Shown: positions 33,087-42,675 of the stretch, in pieces
Layout of the letters: each line of letters starts with the position of its first letter
How positions within the stretch are numbered: the stretch's first letter is position 1
Source of the DNA: Mycoplasma anserisalpingitidis
GTDB taxonomy: Bacteria; Bacillota_I; Bacilli_A; Mycoplasmatales; Metamycoplasmataceae
DNA length: 64,000 bases
Reading direction: 5' to 3'
Assembly (NCBI RefSeq): GCF_007859615.1
Contig: NZ_CP042295.1
Location: forward strand, 1 to 64,000
Translations under genes and position numbers: made by a program
The notes under the pieces: model-generated
Database searches by the model: none
What the model saw: the letters and a program-made list of their open reading frames with translations, nothing else
Told to the model about the DNA's origin: nothing

Positions 33087-34694
33087 ATGGATATTAAAAA
33101 TAAGTTATTCGAAATTACTAATAATACTGCAAATAAGTCAGAAACAGCAAAAATTGTGATTATTACAATAATCTCTGTTGCTGTTGTAATTTTACTTGCA
33201 GCAATAATTTATCTAATATTACAATTAATTGTAAAGTTAATATATGAAAAAACAAACTCATTAAAAATCTCTGTCAATAAAAAAGCTCAAAAAATCAGCA
33301 ATATTATGACTAGATTTGAAAATGTAAGAAAAAGGAAGAACGACTCAATTATTTCATATAAAGAGCTTTCAGAATTAAATAGAAATATCATTCTTGAAAC
33401 TGATGTAATAAAAGACATTTATGTGAAAATGAATGAATTATATTCAATAAAAAAACTATCCAATTTAGTTAAAAATTACAAAAAAATTAAAGTTAACAAT
33501 GAAAAGTTCGAAACATTAACTGTTAAATTTTTTGATATCTCTAAAGAATTGAATGAAAAGTGAAATACAATAGATGAAATCTGATCAAAAATGTATGAAA
33601 TAATTACAAATTTAAGACAATATTCAAATTTAAACCATTTTAAGTTAGTTAATACTTTTGATTATATTATTGATCAAATAAATGTTATTTCTCAAGAACT
33701 GAATAATGTTGAAAATAGAAAAGTTTCTGCTGATTTTGATAATTTGGATTTCATTATTAATGAATTGCAAAACAAAATGCATGAATTAATAATTTGAATT
33801 GATAAGGCAGCTAATTTTGAGTGATCATTATACAAAAATTTACCTGATGTGTTAAATAATAATAAAAATAATATTCATTTATCAAATTTAAAAAATGATA
33901 TTTTAAGACTTCAAAAGAACCTCAAGGTTGAAAATTGTGATTCGACAGAAAAGAAATTAAGACAAATTTATAAATTAATTTTTGAACTTTATACAAATAA
34001 AAATAATAAAAAAATAATAGTTCAAAAGATAAAAGAATTTATTGAATTTTTTAAGGAAATTTACGATTACATTGATTTTATTAAATTCAACTTAAAAGAT
34101 AAAGAACAAATTCCGGAATTATTTGAAAATATTAAAAAATCATATGAAATAATATTAAAATCTGACGATAAAAATTATCAAGATTTATTTAATAATATAA
34201 ACTTCTTCTTAAACAATTCTTCACAAATTTTAATTATAGTTGAACAAAATATAAACCATAAAACACTTGAAAATAGCACAAAAAATAATTTTACAGAGTA
34301 TTTTAATAACACTCAATCTCTTTATTATCAATTATTAACTGTTGATATTTTAGATAATGAAACAATAGAAAATGAAATAAATAAACTAAAAGAAATTCAT
34401 TCAGTTTATTTAAAATCATTAGAGAATAAATTTATTGAAATTGATGAAATAAATTCAATAATGGATGCTTGAAAAAGTCAACTAATTTATATAATTAACT
34501 TATATTCTCAAGCAAGGTGATATAAAGACACATTTGAATTTATTTATGATAAAATTAACCAATTAAAAAATTCAACAATTAATAATGAAACACTAGAAAA
34601 AGCTATTAATTTATATAATGAGAAAAAATACAGTGAAGCATTTAGAGAAATCTTAGATATTTACCAAAAGAAAGAGAGACACAATAATGTATAG
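33087..34694 (+). CDS. EzrA-like single-pass coiled-coil membrane protein
   Basis: This 535-residue protein has one N-terminal transmembrane helix (IVIITIISVAVVILLAAIIY near residues 25-45) and a long cytoplasmic helical region rich in Lys, Asn and Leu. The layout matches EzrA, which binds FtsZ and controls ring position. The position also fits: its last eight bases overlap the thiI start, and in Bacillus ezrA lies close to thiI. Sequence motifs of EzrA are weak by eye, so the name is an inference from topology and synteny. Many Trp are encoded by TGA (for example WNTIDEIWSKMYE). Confidence 0.55.
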
Positions 34695-35820
34695 CAAAAT
34701 TTTAATAAGATATGGTGAATTAGTACTAAAAAAGAAAAACAGAAAATTTTTTACTAATTGTCTAAAACAAAATGCTGAAAGAATTTTAGGGCAAAAAGTT
34801 GACGTTCAGTTCGACAGAATGTATACCGATTATTCAGAAGAAACAGTAAACAATCTTCAGTATATTTTTGGAATAAGTTCATATTCTCCTGTTGTTGTAT
34901 GTTCACATGAGATGGATCACATTAAAGAAAATGTCTTAAAATTAGTAAGAGATGATAATAAAACATTTAAAATTGAAGCTAGAAGACACTACAAACAGTA
35001 CCCAGTAAATTCATCTGAAATAAATAATATTTTAGGTGGTCACGTTTTAAAAAACACTAAATTAAAAGTGTATGTACATAACCCGGATCAAACATTTTAT
35101 GTTGAAGTAAGAGAAAAGAATGTTTATATTTTCTCTGATTATATACAAGGTATTGGTGGGTTACCTGTTGGTTCGAGTGGAAAGATTTTGCACTTGCTTA
35201 GTGGAGGAATTGATAGTCCTGTAGCGGCCTTGCAACTTATGAAAAGAGGACTGAAAGTTGAATTTCTTAGTTTTATAACCCCACCACACACCGATGAAAA
35301 AACAGTAAATAAAATGAAACACTTTGTCCAAGTTTTAAGTAAATATCAAGGCGTGAGTTACTTACATTTAGCTAACTACACACTTTTAATGAATTATTTA
35401 GCATTAACTTCGAATCAAAGTTACAAAATAACTTTAATGAGAAGAAGTTTTTATAGAATAGCTGAAATAATTGCAAAAAATAAAGGAATATTAGCTCTTT
35501 CGAACGGAGATAATTTAGGTCAAGTGGCTTCACAAACACTTGAATCAATGGCAGTAATTGGCAAAAGTACCGATATGCAAATTCTTCGCCCTCTTTTAAG
35601 TTATGATAAGAATGAAATAATCAATATAGCCCGTAAAATAGGTACATATGAAACTTCAATTATTAAAGCGAACGAAACTTGTGAATTATTTGCACCAAAA
35701 GAACCAGTTACAAAACCGGATCTTGAAACTGTAATTAAATTAGAGGAAGAATTAGACATGATTAATTCTTTAGAAGAAAAATTAATCAAAGAACAAATAC
35801 AAAGCATTAAAATTTCATAA
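34687..35820 (+). CDS. thiI: tRNA 4-thiouridine synthase ThiI
   Basis: This 377-residue ThiI uses ATP to activate U8 of tRNA for sulfur insertion. It begins MYSKILIRYGELVLKKKN, the family start, followed by a ferredoxin-like/THUMP domain (about residues 50-165). The PP-loop pyrophosphatase motif is LHLLSGGIDSPVAALQL near residues 170-180. There is no C-terminal rhodanese domain, so sulfur must be delivered directly from a cysteine desulfurase, as in Bacillus-type ThiI. iscS is not adjacent. The ATG overlaps the preceding gene by eight bases. Confidence 0.93.
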   Translation: MYSKILIRYGELVLKKKNRKFFTNCLKQNAERILGQKVDVQFDRMYTDYSEETVNNLQYIFGISSYSPVVVCSHEMDHIKENVLKLVRDDNKTFKIEARRHYKQYPVNSSEINNILGGHVLKNTKLKVYVHNPDQTFYVEVREKNVYIFSDYIQGIGGLPVGSSGKILHLLSGGIDSPVAALQLMKRGLKVEFLSFITPPHTDEKTVNKMKHFVQVLSKYQGVSYLHLANYTLLMNYLALTSNQSYKITLMRRSFYRIAEIIAKNKGILALSNGDNLGQVASQTLESMAVIGKSTDMQILRPLLSYDKNEIINIARKIGTYETSIIKANETCELFAPKEPVTKPDLETVIKLEEELDMINSLEEKLIKEQIQSIKIS

Positions 35821-35857
35821 TAAATTATTTAGTATAATTTATATATTTAGGAGTAAA

Positions 35858-36091
35858 ATGAACAATAATGAATTAATAGAAGCAAGAAGAAAAGCTCTTC
35901 AAAATGACTATGAACAAAATCAAAATGAATTAAACAATAAAGACGTTACTGTTAAAATTTCTAAAAAACAAGCTAAAAGTCAATTTGTTAGAGAAAGTAA
36001 TAAAAGTGAATTACTTTATAAAATTTTAGGAAGTTTATTAGTGATGTCCTTAATAGTTTTAGCATTTGCATTTGTTCATTTCTTCGCTTAA
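35858..36091 (+). CDS. Small single-pass membrane protein upstream of cdaA
   Basis: A 77-residue protein of unknown function. The first 50 residues are charged (MNNNELIEARRKALQNDY, then VTVKISKKQAKSQFV), and the last 25 form one hydrophobic helix (ILGSLLVMSLIVLAFAFVHF). The topology suggests a tail-anchored protein with its bulk in the cytoplasm. AGGAG precedes the ATG and a TATAAT-like box lies further upstream. The diadenylate cyclase gene starts 13 bases after its stop, so they are co-transcribed and may act together. Confidence 0.65.
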   Translation: MNNNELIEARRKALQNDYEQNQNELNNKDVTVKISKKQAKSQFVRESNKSELLYKILGSLLVMSLIVLAFAFVHFFA

Positions 36092-36104
36092 TATAGGGGG
36101 TATG

Positions 36105-36755
36105 ATGTCAATTAATGTTTTAAAAGAAGTTGCTGATACAGTGATTAACGAAAGTGTTCCTAGTAAAAATATGATGCAAACTACTCTGTTAATTTTACTA
36201 ATCATTATTACTGTTTTAGTTTCACTAATTTTATTATTAGTAGGTTTACCTAAGTTACTAGAAATCATTAAAACTAAAATGATGAAAAGTAAATATGATA
36301 AACTTGGGAGAAGCACCCAAGTAAGACTGATCAATCAACTTAGAGAAGCTGTAGCATTTTTAAGTAAAAATAAGGTTGGTGCACTTGTTACCATTGAAAA
36401 CAGTGATAATATTGATAACTTGAGAACTGACGGAGTTATTATTAATGCTAATATCTCAAGTTCTTTACTAATTTCAATTTTCAATAAAGAAAGTCCGTTG
36501 CATGATGGAGCTGTTGTAATAAGAAACAACAAAATTTATTATGCTTCAACTTTCTATAAAATAACAAGAAAAAGTATGGACAATAAATATGGTTCAAGAC
36601 ATAGAGCTGCTATGGGAATTAGTGAAATTTGTGATGCCACAACTATAGTAGTTTCTGAAGAAACAGGAACTATTTCGATTGCTAAAAATGGTAATATAGT
36701 TCCTATTAAACTTGAAGAGTTCCAAGAACAATTAATTAAATATTTAAAAGACTAG
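36105..36755 (+). CDS. cdaA: Diadenylate cyclase (CdaA/CdaM type)
   Basis: This 216-residue enzyme makes cyclic di-AMP from two ATP. An N-terminal helix (LLILLIIITVLVSLILLLVGL near residues 22-45) anchors it, and the DAC domain follows, with the DGA motif in SPLHDGAVVI (near 140) and the RHR motif in GSRHRAAMGIS near 167. One rather than three membrane helices is the arrangement known for the mycoplasma enzyme CdaM. AGGGGG lies 4 bases before ATG 36105; the ATG at 36102 directly before it is an alternative start. It lies between a small membrane protein and mgtE, and c-di-AMP commonly controls ion transport. Confidence 0.9.
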   Translation: MSINVLKEVADTVINESVPSKNMMQTTLLILLIIITVLVSLILLLVGLPKLLEIIKTKMMKSKYDKLGRSTQVRLINQLREAVAFLSKNKVGALVTIENSDNIDNLRTDGVIINANISSSLLISIFNKESPLHDGAVVIRNNKIYYASTFYKITRKSMDNKYGSRHRAAMGISEICDATTIVVSEETGTISIAKNGNIVPIKLEEFQEQLIKYLKD

Positions 36756-36798
36756 ATAATACTAGTTTTTTAACCTTAAAAATCATCAAGGAGGTCGT

Positions 36799-38247
36799 AT
36801 GGACAATAACATTGATCAAATGTTTGAAGAATTGCGAAAATTAATTAAAAATAAAAGCGTAAAATTATCACGAGAATTCCTTGATGAATACCCGATTGCT
36901 TATGTTGCTAGTTGTTTTGAACAACTTTCACTCGAAGATCAATTATTCTACTTAAGAGTCTTAAAAAGAGATGAAGCGGCTGAATTATTCAGCTATTTAG
37001 ATGATGAAGTAAAGGCAAAATTAGCAATTAGTTTTACTGAAGAATGAGGTATGGAAATTCTTCAAGAACTTCAAAGTGATGAACTTGCCGATGTTATTGA
37101 AGATTTACCAGCAAACATTCAAAAAAGAATTCTTTTTGAAACTCCACCTGAAAAAAGAAACTTGATTAATAGTATTTTAAAATATAAAGAAGATCAAGTA
37201 GGAAGTATTATGTCAGTTGATATTTCAACAATTAGAGCTGACTATACTTGTAAAAAAGCATTAAGCAAAATTAAACGTGATTATAAAAAGAATAATGCTG
37301 AGTTATCTCACTATTTCTTCGTTACAGATGATAAAGGCGTTTTACTTGGTTCAATTTCTCTTGAAGATATTGTTTTTGCTAATGAAAATGAAAAAATTGA
37401 ATCGCTTTATTCTGCTGTTCCATCAGTTTACGCTCACAACGACACTGAGCATGCATCAAATATTTTCGCTGAGCATGATATGTCATCTCTTCCTGTTGTA
37501 ACAAGTGATAATCGCCTTGTTGGTATGATTACTTCTGATGATGTTATCGATATCGTTCGTAATTCCGCTACTGAAGATATGTATAAAATGGCCGGAATTA
37601 CTATAGAAGATAAAGAAGAATCTTATATTAAAACAACTGTTTTAAGTATTGTTAAATCGAGAATTCTTTGATTAATAATTTTAATGATTTCTGCTACTTT
37701 AAGCCAATTTATCATTCAAAGTTTTACAGATATTTCTGAAAACTTTATTAAATCTCTTGGTGTAACGCTTTCCACAGCTATTATTGTTTCGTTAATTCCA
37801 GTTATTTCTGGAGCTGCTGGAAATGCAGGCTCTCAATCATCTACCACAATTACTCGTTCACTAGCTTTGGGAGAAATTGAATCTAAAGATATTAAAAAGG
37901 TTATATTAAAAGAGTTTAATATTTCTGTGATTGTTGGTCTTATCTTATTTTTTGTTAATGTTTTAAGATTAAGTATATATTTCTTAATTTCTGGTGATTT
38001 ACTTCATGCTGATGAGAGAACTTCGATTATTTTTATGATTTTAGCATCTTCAATAGCTTTATGATTTGTTATTGTTTTAGCTAAATTCCTTGGTACAATT
38101 ATTCCTATTTTTGCACTGAAACTAAAAAAAGATCCAGCTGTTATGTCAGCACCAATTTTAACAACTTTAACTGATGCTATATCAACCTTGATCTTTTTTG
38201 GAATTACAATATTTATTTTCTGAATATCATTTGTAATACTAGTCTAG
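36799..38247 (+). CDS. mgtE: Magnesium transporter MgtE
   Basis: This 482-residue MgtE channel has the cytosolic N domain (residues 1-130), two CBS domains (about 135-255; MSVDISTIRADYTCKKAL and VPSVYAHNDTEHA), a connecting helix, and five transmembrane helices. The conserved pore region GAAGNAGSQSSTTITRSLALG is at about residues 336-356. In the family, Mg2+ bound between the N and CBS domains closes the pore, so it is self-regulated. AAGGAGG directly precedes the ATG. It is the last gene of the unit that begins with the small protein at 35858. Confidence 0.95.
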
Positions 38248-38250
38248 TCA

Positions 38251-38274
38251 AAACTCATTTAAGTGAGTTTTTTT
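38251..38274 (+). terminator. Terminator after mgtE
   Basis: Stem AAACTCA / TGAGTTT with a 6-nt loop and a T run. It lies between two convergent genes and may work weakly in the other direction. Confidence 0.8.
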
Positions 38275-39514
38275 ATTTTTTAAATGCACTAATGTTATTA
38301 AAAATTGAGTAATAAACTAAAACAAGTGAATTTAAACATAATAAATACCCTAAATAATAGTGATCGTTCTTTGGTATTTCAACACTTAAAGATTGTGTAT
38401 AACTATTATTAAAACTCAAACTATCTATAAATAAGTTAGAAAAGTCAAAATTAAGTTGGTTAAGAGAGTTGATTATAATATTTTGATCCATAAAATCATA
38501 ATCAACTTCCGGACTAGTTTGGTAGTCGATTTTTTCACTTTGAAGATTGTAAAAAATAACAGATTTATTTTTATCAGTTTCCAAAAACATCTGATAATTT
38601 TTATAAATATTACCTGGTATTTCAAATTTATCGAAAAAATTTCTAGGATTTATAAAGTTTAAGTTTGTTGTAAAATCATTGATTATTAAATTCAATGATG
38701 GTGAATTAAAAACAATAAAAATAAAATTGAATTCATCCTCTTTTGATAAATTAAAATGTAATTGTGAAGCAACTTGTAAAGGAATATTATTATCGAATTC
38801 TTCACTACTTAACATAAATGCATTTTTATAACCTTTAATAAATTCATAAATATCTACTCCTGCGAATGCAAAAAGAAGCAACATAAATTCACTAAAATAA
38901 AACAAGTTTTGTGAAAGTTTTGAACTAATAAGTGAAATGTATTTACTGTTCAATGAAAATTCATTAATAAACTTGGTTGAATTTGAAGGTAAAAAAAGAT
39001 AACTATTTTGCCCAAAGTATTCAAAACCTAATTTATTTGTAAATAAATTCAAAAAGGTTTGAAAACGCTTTACATTTTCATATAAATCAAACTCATTTTT
39101 TATGATAATGAAACTGAATTTAGAAACTTTATTCAAAATAAAATTTAATTTATTTTCGTATTTAATTTCATTCTCATCTGAATTAAGAAATATTATTTCT
39201 ATAGGAGAATTAAATCATTCTTTTGACTTACCATAAACATAATTTTTGATTGTGCCTACAATTTTTTCGATTCTTGAATTAGAATATACCACCAAAGTTT
39301 GAGTTTTATTTACTAGTATTTGCTCTAAACAAGAAATGATTTCGTCAATTTTCTTAGTATTAAAATTTGAAGCAATCTCCATAAATTCAAAATATTCACT
39401 ATTTATAAAGTTTTTGCTTTTGAATTTTGAGTTTGCTTCATTAATTTTATTCATTATTTTAGGATTAAATTCAATATTATTTATTATTCTTGATTTTGAT
39501 ATTTTTATACTCAT
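38273..39514 (-). CDS. Degenerate glucose-6-phosphate isomerase-like protein
   Basis: This 413-residue protein can be aligned by eye along most of glucose-6-phosphate isomerase: the N-terminal segment INEANSKFKSKNFINSEYFE, TLVVYSNSR where the family has VVIGIGGSYLG, FSFIIIKNEFDLYENVKRF where it has NVISKSGTTTEPAIAF, and FAGVDIYEFIKGYKNAF for the helix after GGRFSVLT. The end (YYLGYLLCLNSLVLVYYSIF) matches the LGYLIYFFE region. The phosphate-binding SKSGTT and GGR motifs are lost, and it stops before the GVE...K active-site lysine. It should be inactive as an isomerase. It overlaps an S1-domain gene, the neighbour of pgi in Bacillus. A pseudo-enzyme or a decaying gene are both possible. Confidence 0.62.
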
Positions 39515-39842
39515 AAAAACCTATTTCATTAAGACTATGTTTTTTTAATCTATCAAAATGACCAGCAGTTTCTAAAATTTCATGATTGAATGGACTTCTT
39601 AAAAAATTTGGGTGATTAGCTTTAAAATTACCAATACCTTTTTTTGATGGATTAACACTCTTAATAATAAAATTGATTATCTCACCAACATTAAATACTT
39701 TGTTTAAGTCAATATTTTTTCAATCAGAAATATCAGATAAATAAATTTTGAATGTTCATTGATTCAATGTCTTTACAATTATATAATCATTTTGTATTTC
39801 AAAAACTTTGCCATAAGCAACTTCACCAACTTTATATTTCAT
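39477..39842 (-). CDS. S1-domain RNA-binding protein (YugI/CvfD-like)
   Basis: A 121-residue protein with one S1 domain in residues 1-75 (YKVGEVAYGKVFEIQNDYII, YLSDISDWKNI, VGEIINFIIKSV). The C-terminal 45 residues (NHPNFLRSPFNHEILETAGH) resemble the tail of the Bacillus YugI/general stress protein 13 group, which binds ribosomes or mRNA. Two TGA codons are read as Trp. Its 3' end overlaps the isomerase-like gene by 38 bases, conserving the S1-pgi neighbourhood. Confidence 0.75.
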
Positions 39843-39865
39843 ATAACTATTTTACTCTAATAAAT

Positions 39866-39887
39866 AAAAAAATGGCATAAGCCATTT
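39866..39887 (-). terminator. Terminator of rnpB
   Basis: Stem AAATGGC / GCCATTT with a 4-nt loop and a U run on the minus strand, directly after the RNase P RNA. Confidence 0.8.
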
Positions 39888-40176
39888 CTTAGCATCTATA
39901 AGCCGCGTTCTGTACCTATAAAATAGGCGTTGACAATTTATCTAGTTATAAACTTCTATATCGGTTCAATTCCCGAATCTAGATTCCTCTACCTTAATTT
40001 GAGTTTCTAGCTCATGGAGCTTACCCGTTTCACAATTCTCGTCTCTGTGGTGCTAGTCGTGTAATAAATTACCCCAACCTTATTAGTGTTGGCATGATCA
40101 CTACAGGCATCGCAGCCTGTGCTAGCGCGGACTTTCCTCTATTATTAAAAAATAATAGCTGTCAACCAATGCTTAA
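39888..40176 (-). ncRNA. rnpB: RNase P RNA
   Basis: The catalytic RNA that trims tRNA 5' ends. On the minus strand the universally conserved AGAGGAAAGTCCGCGC lies near the 5' end (40127-40142) and ACAGAACGCGGCTTAT near the 3' end (39899-39914). GAAACGGGTAAGCTC and the GCACAGGCTG...GCCTGT segment also fit. The terminal P1 stem pairs TTAAGCAT with ATGCTAA, which sets the approximate ends. Both ends are accurate to a few bases only. Confidence 0.93.
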
Positions 40177-40200
40177 AAATCATACTATTTTTTTAAAAAA

Positions 40201-40638
40201 TTAAAAAAGTCTTTTGTAAATGTCTTCTTCATTTTTCACTACATCAAATTCTGGATTTTGAAGTTCATTCTTAAACATTTCTTCATAAATGTATGGACGA
40301 AAATCAAATAAAAATCTTCTGCTAATTCTATATCACTTAATCTTTTCTTTATGCGTTTTAGACTCAATAAATTTTCAATTTGTAATTGTTAAAACTGCGC
40401 CATAAACAAGAAAAAACATACCAGCTAATAGTAAAATTAAAGCAAAGATCAATCCAAAATAATCAATGTTTTTATAATCGATTGTTGAACTATTATAAAT
40501 ACCTAATCCAAGACAAATTAGACCTAAAAATACAAATATTAGATAAATTAAAGAGTTATTTCCTTTGGTTGCTTCTTTCATTTTATCTACATAATTCAAG
40601 TACTTTTGTTTGTCTGATAATCTAACGAAATTTCTCAT
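40201..40638 (-). CDS. Two-helix membrane protein, function unknown
   Basis: This 145-residue protein starts MRNFVRLSDKQKYLNYVDKM, then has two hydrophobic helices (IYLIFVFLGLICLGLGIY near 31-48 and FGLIFALILLLAGMFFLVYG near 61-80). A charged C-terminal half follows an in-frame TGA. No family motif is recognised. It lies between a His-rich lipoprotein (16 bases upstream of its start) and rnpB, and is probably co-transcribed with the lipoprotein. Confidence 0.7.
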
Positions 40639-40654
40639 AAATTAATTATATTAA

Positions 40655-41572
40655 TTATTTAATTAATTCTTGAGAAATTTCTTGTGAAAGCACATTAATT
40701 TTTGTGCTTAGTTGAATTAATTTATTAATTAATTTTTCTAAAGTGTTTTGATTGTATATTGAAACAAAATTTTCAACCGCATTTTGTAAATTAGCCAATT
40801 TTTCTAACTGCACATCATTCAACGAATCACTAAATTTATCAAAATGAATTTTTCTTAAATTATTTTTTATAGCTAAGTCGATATCTTTAATTAGATTTAT
40901 TAAACCGTGACTGTGGTTTTCTTGTTCATCTACATCAATGTGTTTATGTTCATGATTGTTCTCATCATGTTCTTCGTCACCTAATTGTGTTTCTTCATAA
41001 TAATGTTTGTCAAAAACATAATTTTCATATGTTTTCGAAATTTTCAAGCTGTGATTTTGAATATCTTCATTTTTAGGTTCTTGATTTGAATTTATTTTAT
41101 TTATAAAAGTATCGAAATTGGCATTTTTATTAAATTCTAAAATGTTTTTAATTTGAATTAAAATATTTTCTCTGTTATGTTGAATTAGGTGCAGAACTTC
41201 AGTGTATAGTTCTTGTTTAAATTCGTTAAATTTTTCGTTTTTGTATAATTCACCAAGTGAATTTCTAAATTCTGTATACGCGTTAAAAATATTATTGTTG
41301 TTTTTATTTAATTGTTGATTAAAATCATTTTCAAATAAAAATTCTTCAACATTTTTTATAGATGAAGTCAAATCATTATTTTCATTAATTATTTGATTCA
41401 ATAAATTGTTAAATTCGTTAACAGTATCCTTTAATTCTTGATTTTTATTTATTATTGTTGGTGGAACATTGTCAACCTTATCTGTTTTTCCTTGTGTGCA
41501 ACTCATTGATAAGAGAGGTGTTAAGGATAAAGTCAAAGTTCCTAAACATATCAATTTACTTATTTTTTTCAT
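40655..41572 (-). CDS. Lipoprotein with a His-rich, possibly metal-binding loop
   Basis: A 305-residue surface lipoprotein: MKKISKLICLGTLTL and lipobox LLSMSC with Cys25. The body is Asn/Lys/Glu-rich and helical. Residues about 188-222 hold a His/Asp/Glu cluster (EEHDENNHEHKHIDVDEQEN followed by HSHG), like the metal loop of zinc-binding lipoproteins, though the fold around it is not recognised as ZnuA. The segment NEFNNLLNQIINENN (near residue 50) is almost repeated in the giant coiled-coil protein. The promoter contains a 22-bp inverted repeat shared with the ABC/lipoprotein operon at 50.4 kb, and the mRNA appears leaderless. Confidence 0.8.
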   Translation of the reverse strand: MKKISKLICLGTLTLSLTPLLSMSCTQGKTDKVDNVPPTIINKNQELKDTVNEFNNLLNQIINENNDLTSSIKNVEEFLFENDFNQQLNKNNNNIFNAYTEFRNSLGELYKNEKFNEFKQELYTEVLHLIQHNRENILIQIKNILEFNKNANFDTFINKINSNQEPKNEDIQNHSLKISKTYENYVFDKHYYEETQLGDEEHDENNHEHKHIDVDEQENHSHGLINLIKDIDLAIKNNLRKIHFDKFSDSLNDVQLEKLANLQNAVENFVSIYNQNTLEKLINKLIQLSTKINVLSQEISQELIK

Positions 41573-41578
41573 GGATTT

Positions 41579-41610
41579 ATTATACCATTATATTACATTT
41601 TGGTAATATA
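41579..41610 (-). promoter_or_regulatory. Promoter with inverted-repeat operator (copy 1)
   Basis: TATAAT on the minus strand (41579-41584) ends six bases from the ATG. The perfect inverted repeat TATATTAC-N6-GTAATATA (41589-41610) begins four bases upstream of the -10 and covers the -35 position. Nearly the same 22 bp occurs at 50417-50438. Confidence 0.65.
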
Positions 41611-41783
41611 TTTATTTCAAGTTTTAATTATATTTATCCATGATATTTTTAGGTAAATTAGATTGTAAATTAAATCACAAAAGTTAAATGATGATAACAG
41701 AAAAAATTAAGTAAAATCATTGCATATGATAATATATAAAAAATAAAAATCAGGAGCGATTAAAAATCAATTCCTGAATTAAA

Positions 41784-42266
41784 TTATTTAATAGAACCAA
41801 CTGGGAAAAGTTTACGAAATACAAATCTCACAAGTGTTCCAGCAACAAGAATTTGAAATGGGAATGCCATTAAAAAGTTCTTTCACACTGTGTTAATATA
41901 TATGAAAAATAAATTTTTTCAGTCATTTGTCGCAACACAAGCAACAATAGAACCATAAAACGACATAATTAAAACCATAAACACCACCATAACACCAGAA
42001 ATAGCTAAAACTTTAACTATTGTTGGAGATTGGGGTTTTATTTTTATTCACTTAAAGGCAATAAATTTAGCTGTTCTTGATACGAATAATAAATCACAGC
42101 ATAGTGCAACAATATAAGTGAGTGGAAAACCTAATCAACCTTCAGTAAAAATAGATGTATCAAATTTTAAGGTTCTAGTAAAAACATTGTAAAAAGACAT
42201 TCATAAAACCATTACAAAACACATCATAACTGTGTAAATTAAACTTTCACGTTTATTTTGAGGCAT
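41784..42266 (-). CDS. DUF2798 family membrane protein
   Basis: A 160-residue integral membrane protein with two copies of a DUF2798-like pattern (MMCFVMVLWMSFYNVF... WLGFPLTYIVALCCDLLFV, and GVMVVFMVLIMSFYGSIV... FLMAFPFQILVAGTLVRFVF), giving four helices. The family's function is unknown. The gene is broken by five in-frame TGA codons and is invisible with the standard code. AAGGAGAAAAT precedes the ATG. A weak hairpin at 41750-41777 followed by a U-rich stretch may end the transcript. Confidence 0.78.
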
Positions 42267-42675
42267 ATTTTCTCCTTAAATATTTAATATTTTTATACTA
42301 ATTTAACTATAAAATAAATTAATAAGTTAAATTAACAATCCTTGTGCAAGTGTTAATAACTTATTAAAATTTTATTATTTAAATCTAAAAAATGCATTAC
42401 TATGAAGAAAAACAATAAGGAAACTATTTCTTTAAAATGTACAGCCATTATTGTTTTTTGATATTTTTTTATCTTAAAAATGAATCACTTACCTATAAAA
42501 ATCGATTTCATTAAAATAACTATTATGGTAAAATAAAAAAGTATTAAATATATTTAATACTAATTAAAATTTGAATTAAACCAAATTGCTTTTATGGATT
42601 CGCATGGGTGTGCTTTTTTAAAGTGCTAGGCGTTAGAAGTAAAAGTTAAACTAACAAACTAAAAAATGGAGAAAA
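42267..42675. other. 409-bp intergenic region with inverted repeats and the rpsB leader
   Basis: No coding sequence is seen. It holds an imperfect palindrome upstream of the DUF2798 gene (TTAACA-N12-TGTTAA at 42333-42356 with CTTGTGCAAG at its centre), a perfect 20-bp palindrome at 42541-42560 (GTATTAAATA and its complement), and a GC-richer stretch at 42589-42645 that may fold as the rpsB leader. Confidence 0.6.
42589..42645 (+). promoter_or_regulatory. Candidate structured 5' leader of rpsB
   Basis: The outer arms CTTTTA (42589-42594) and TAAAAG (42640-42645) can pair, enclosing CGCA/TGTG and CTAGGCGTTAG elements. It is GC-richer than its surroundings and lies 31 bases before the rpsB ATG. 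S2 is a known target of autogenous control in other bacteria; the link here is inference. Confidence 0.35.
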
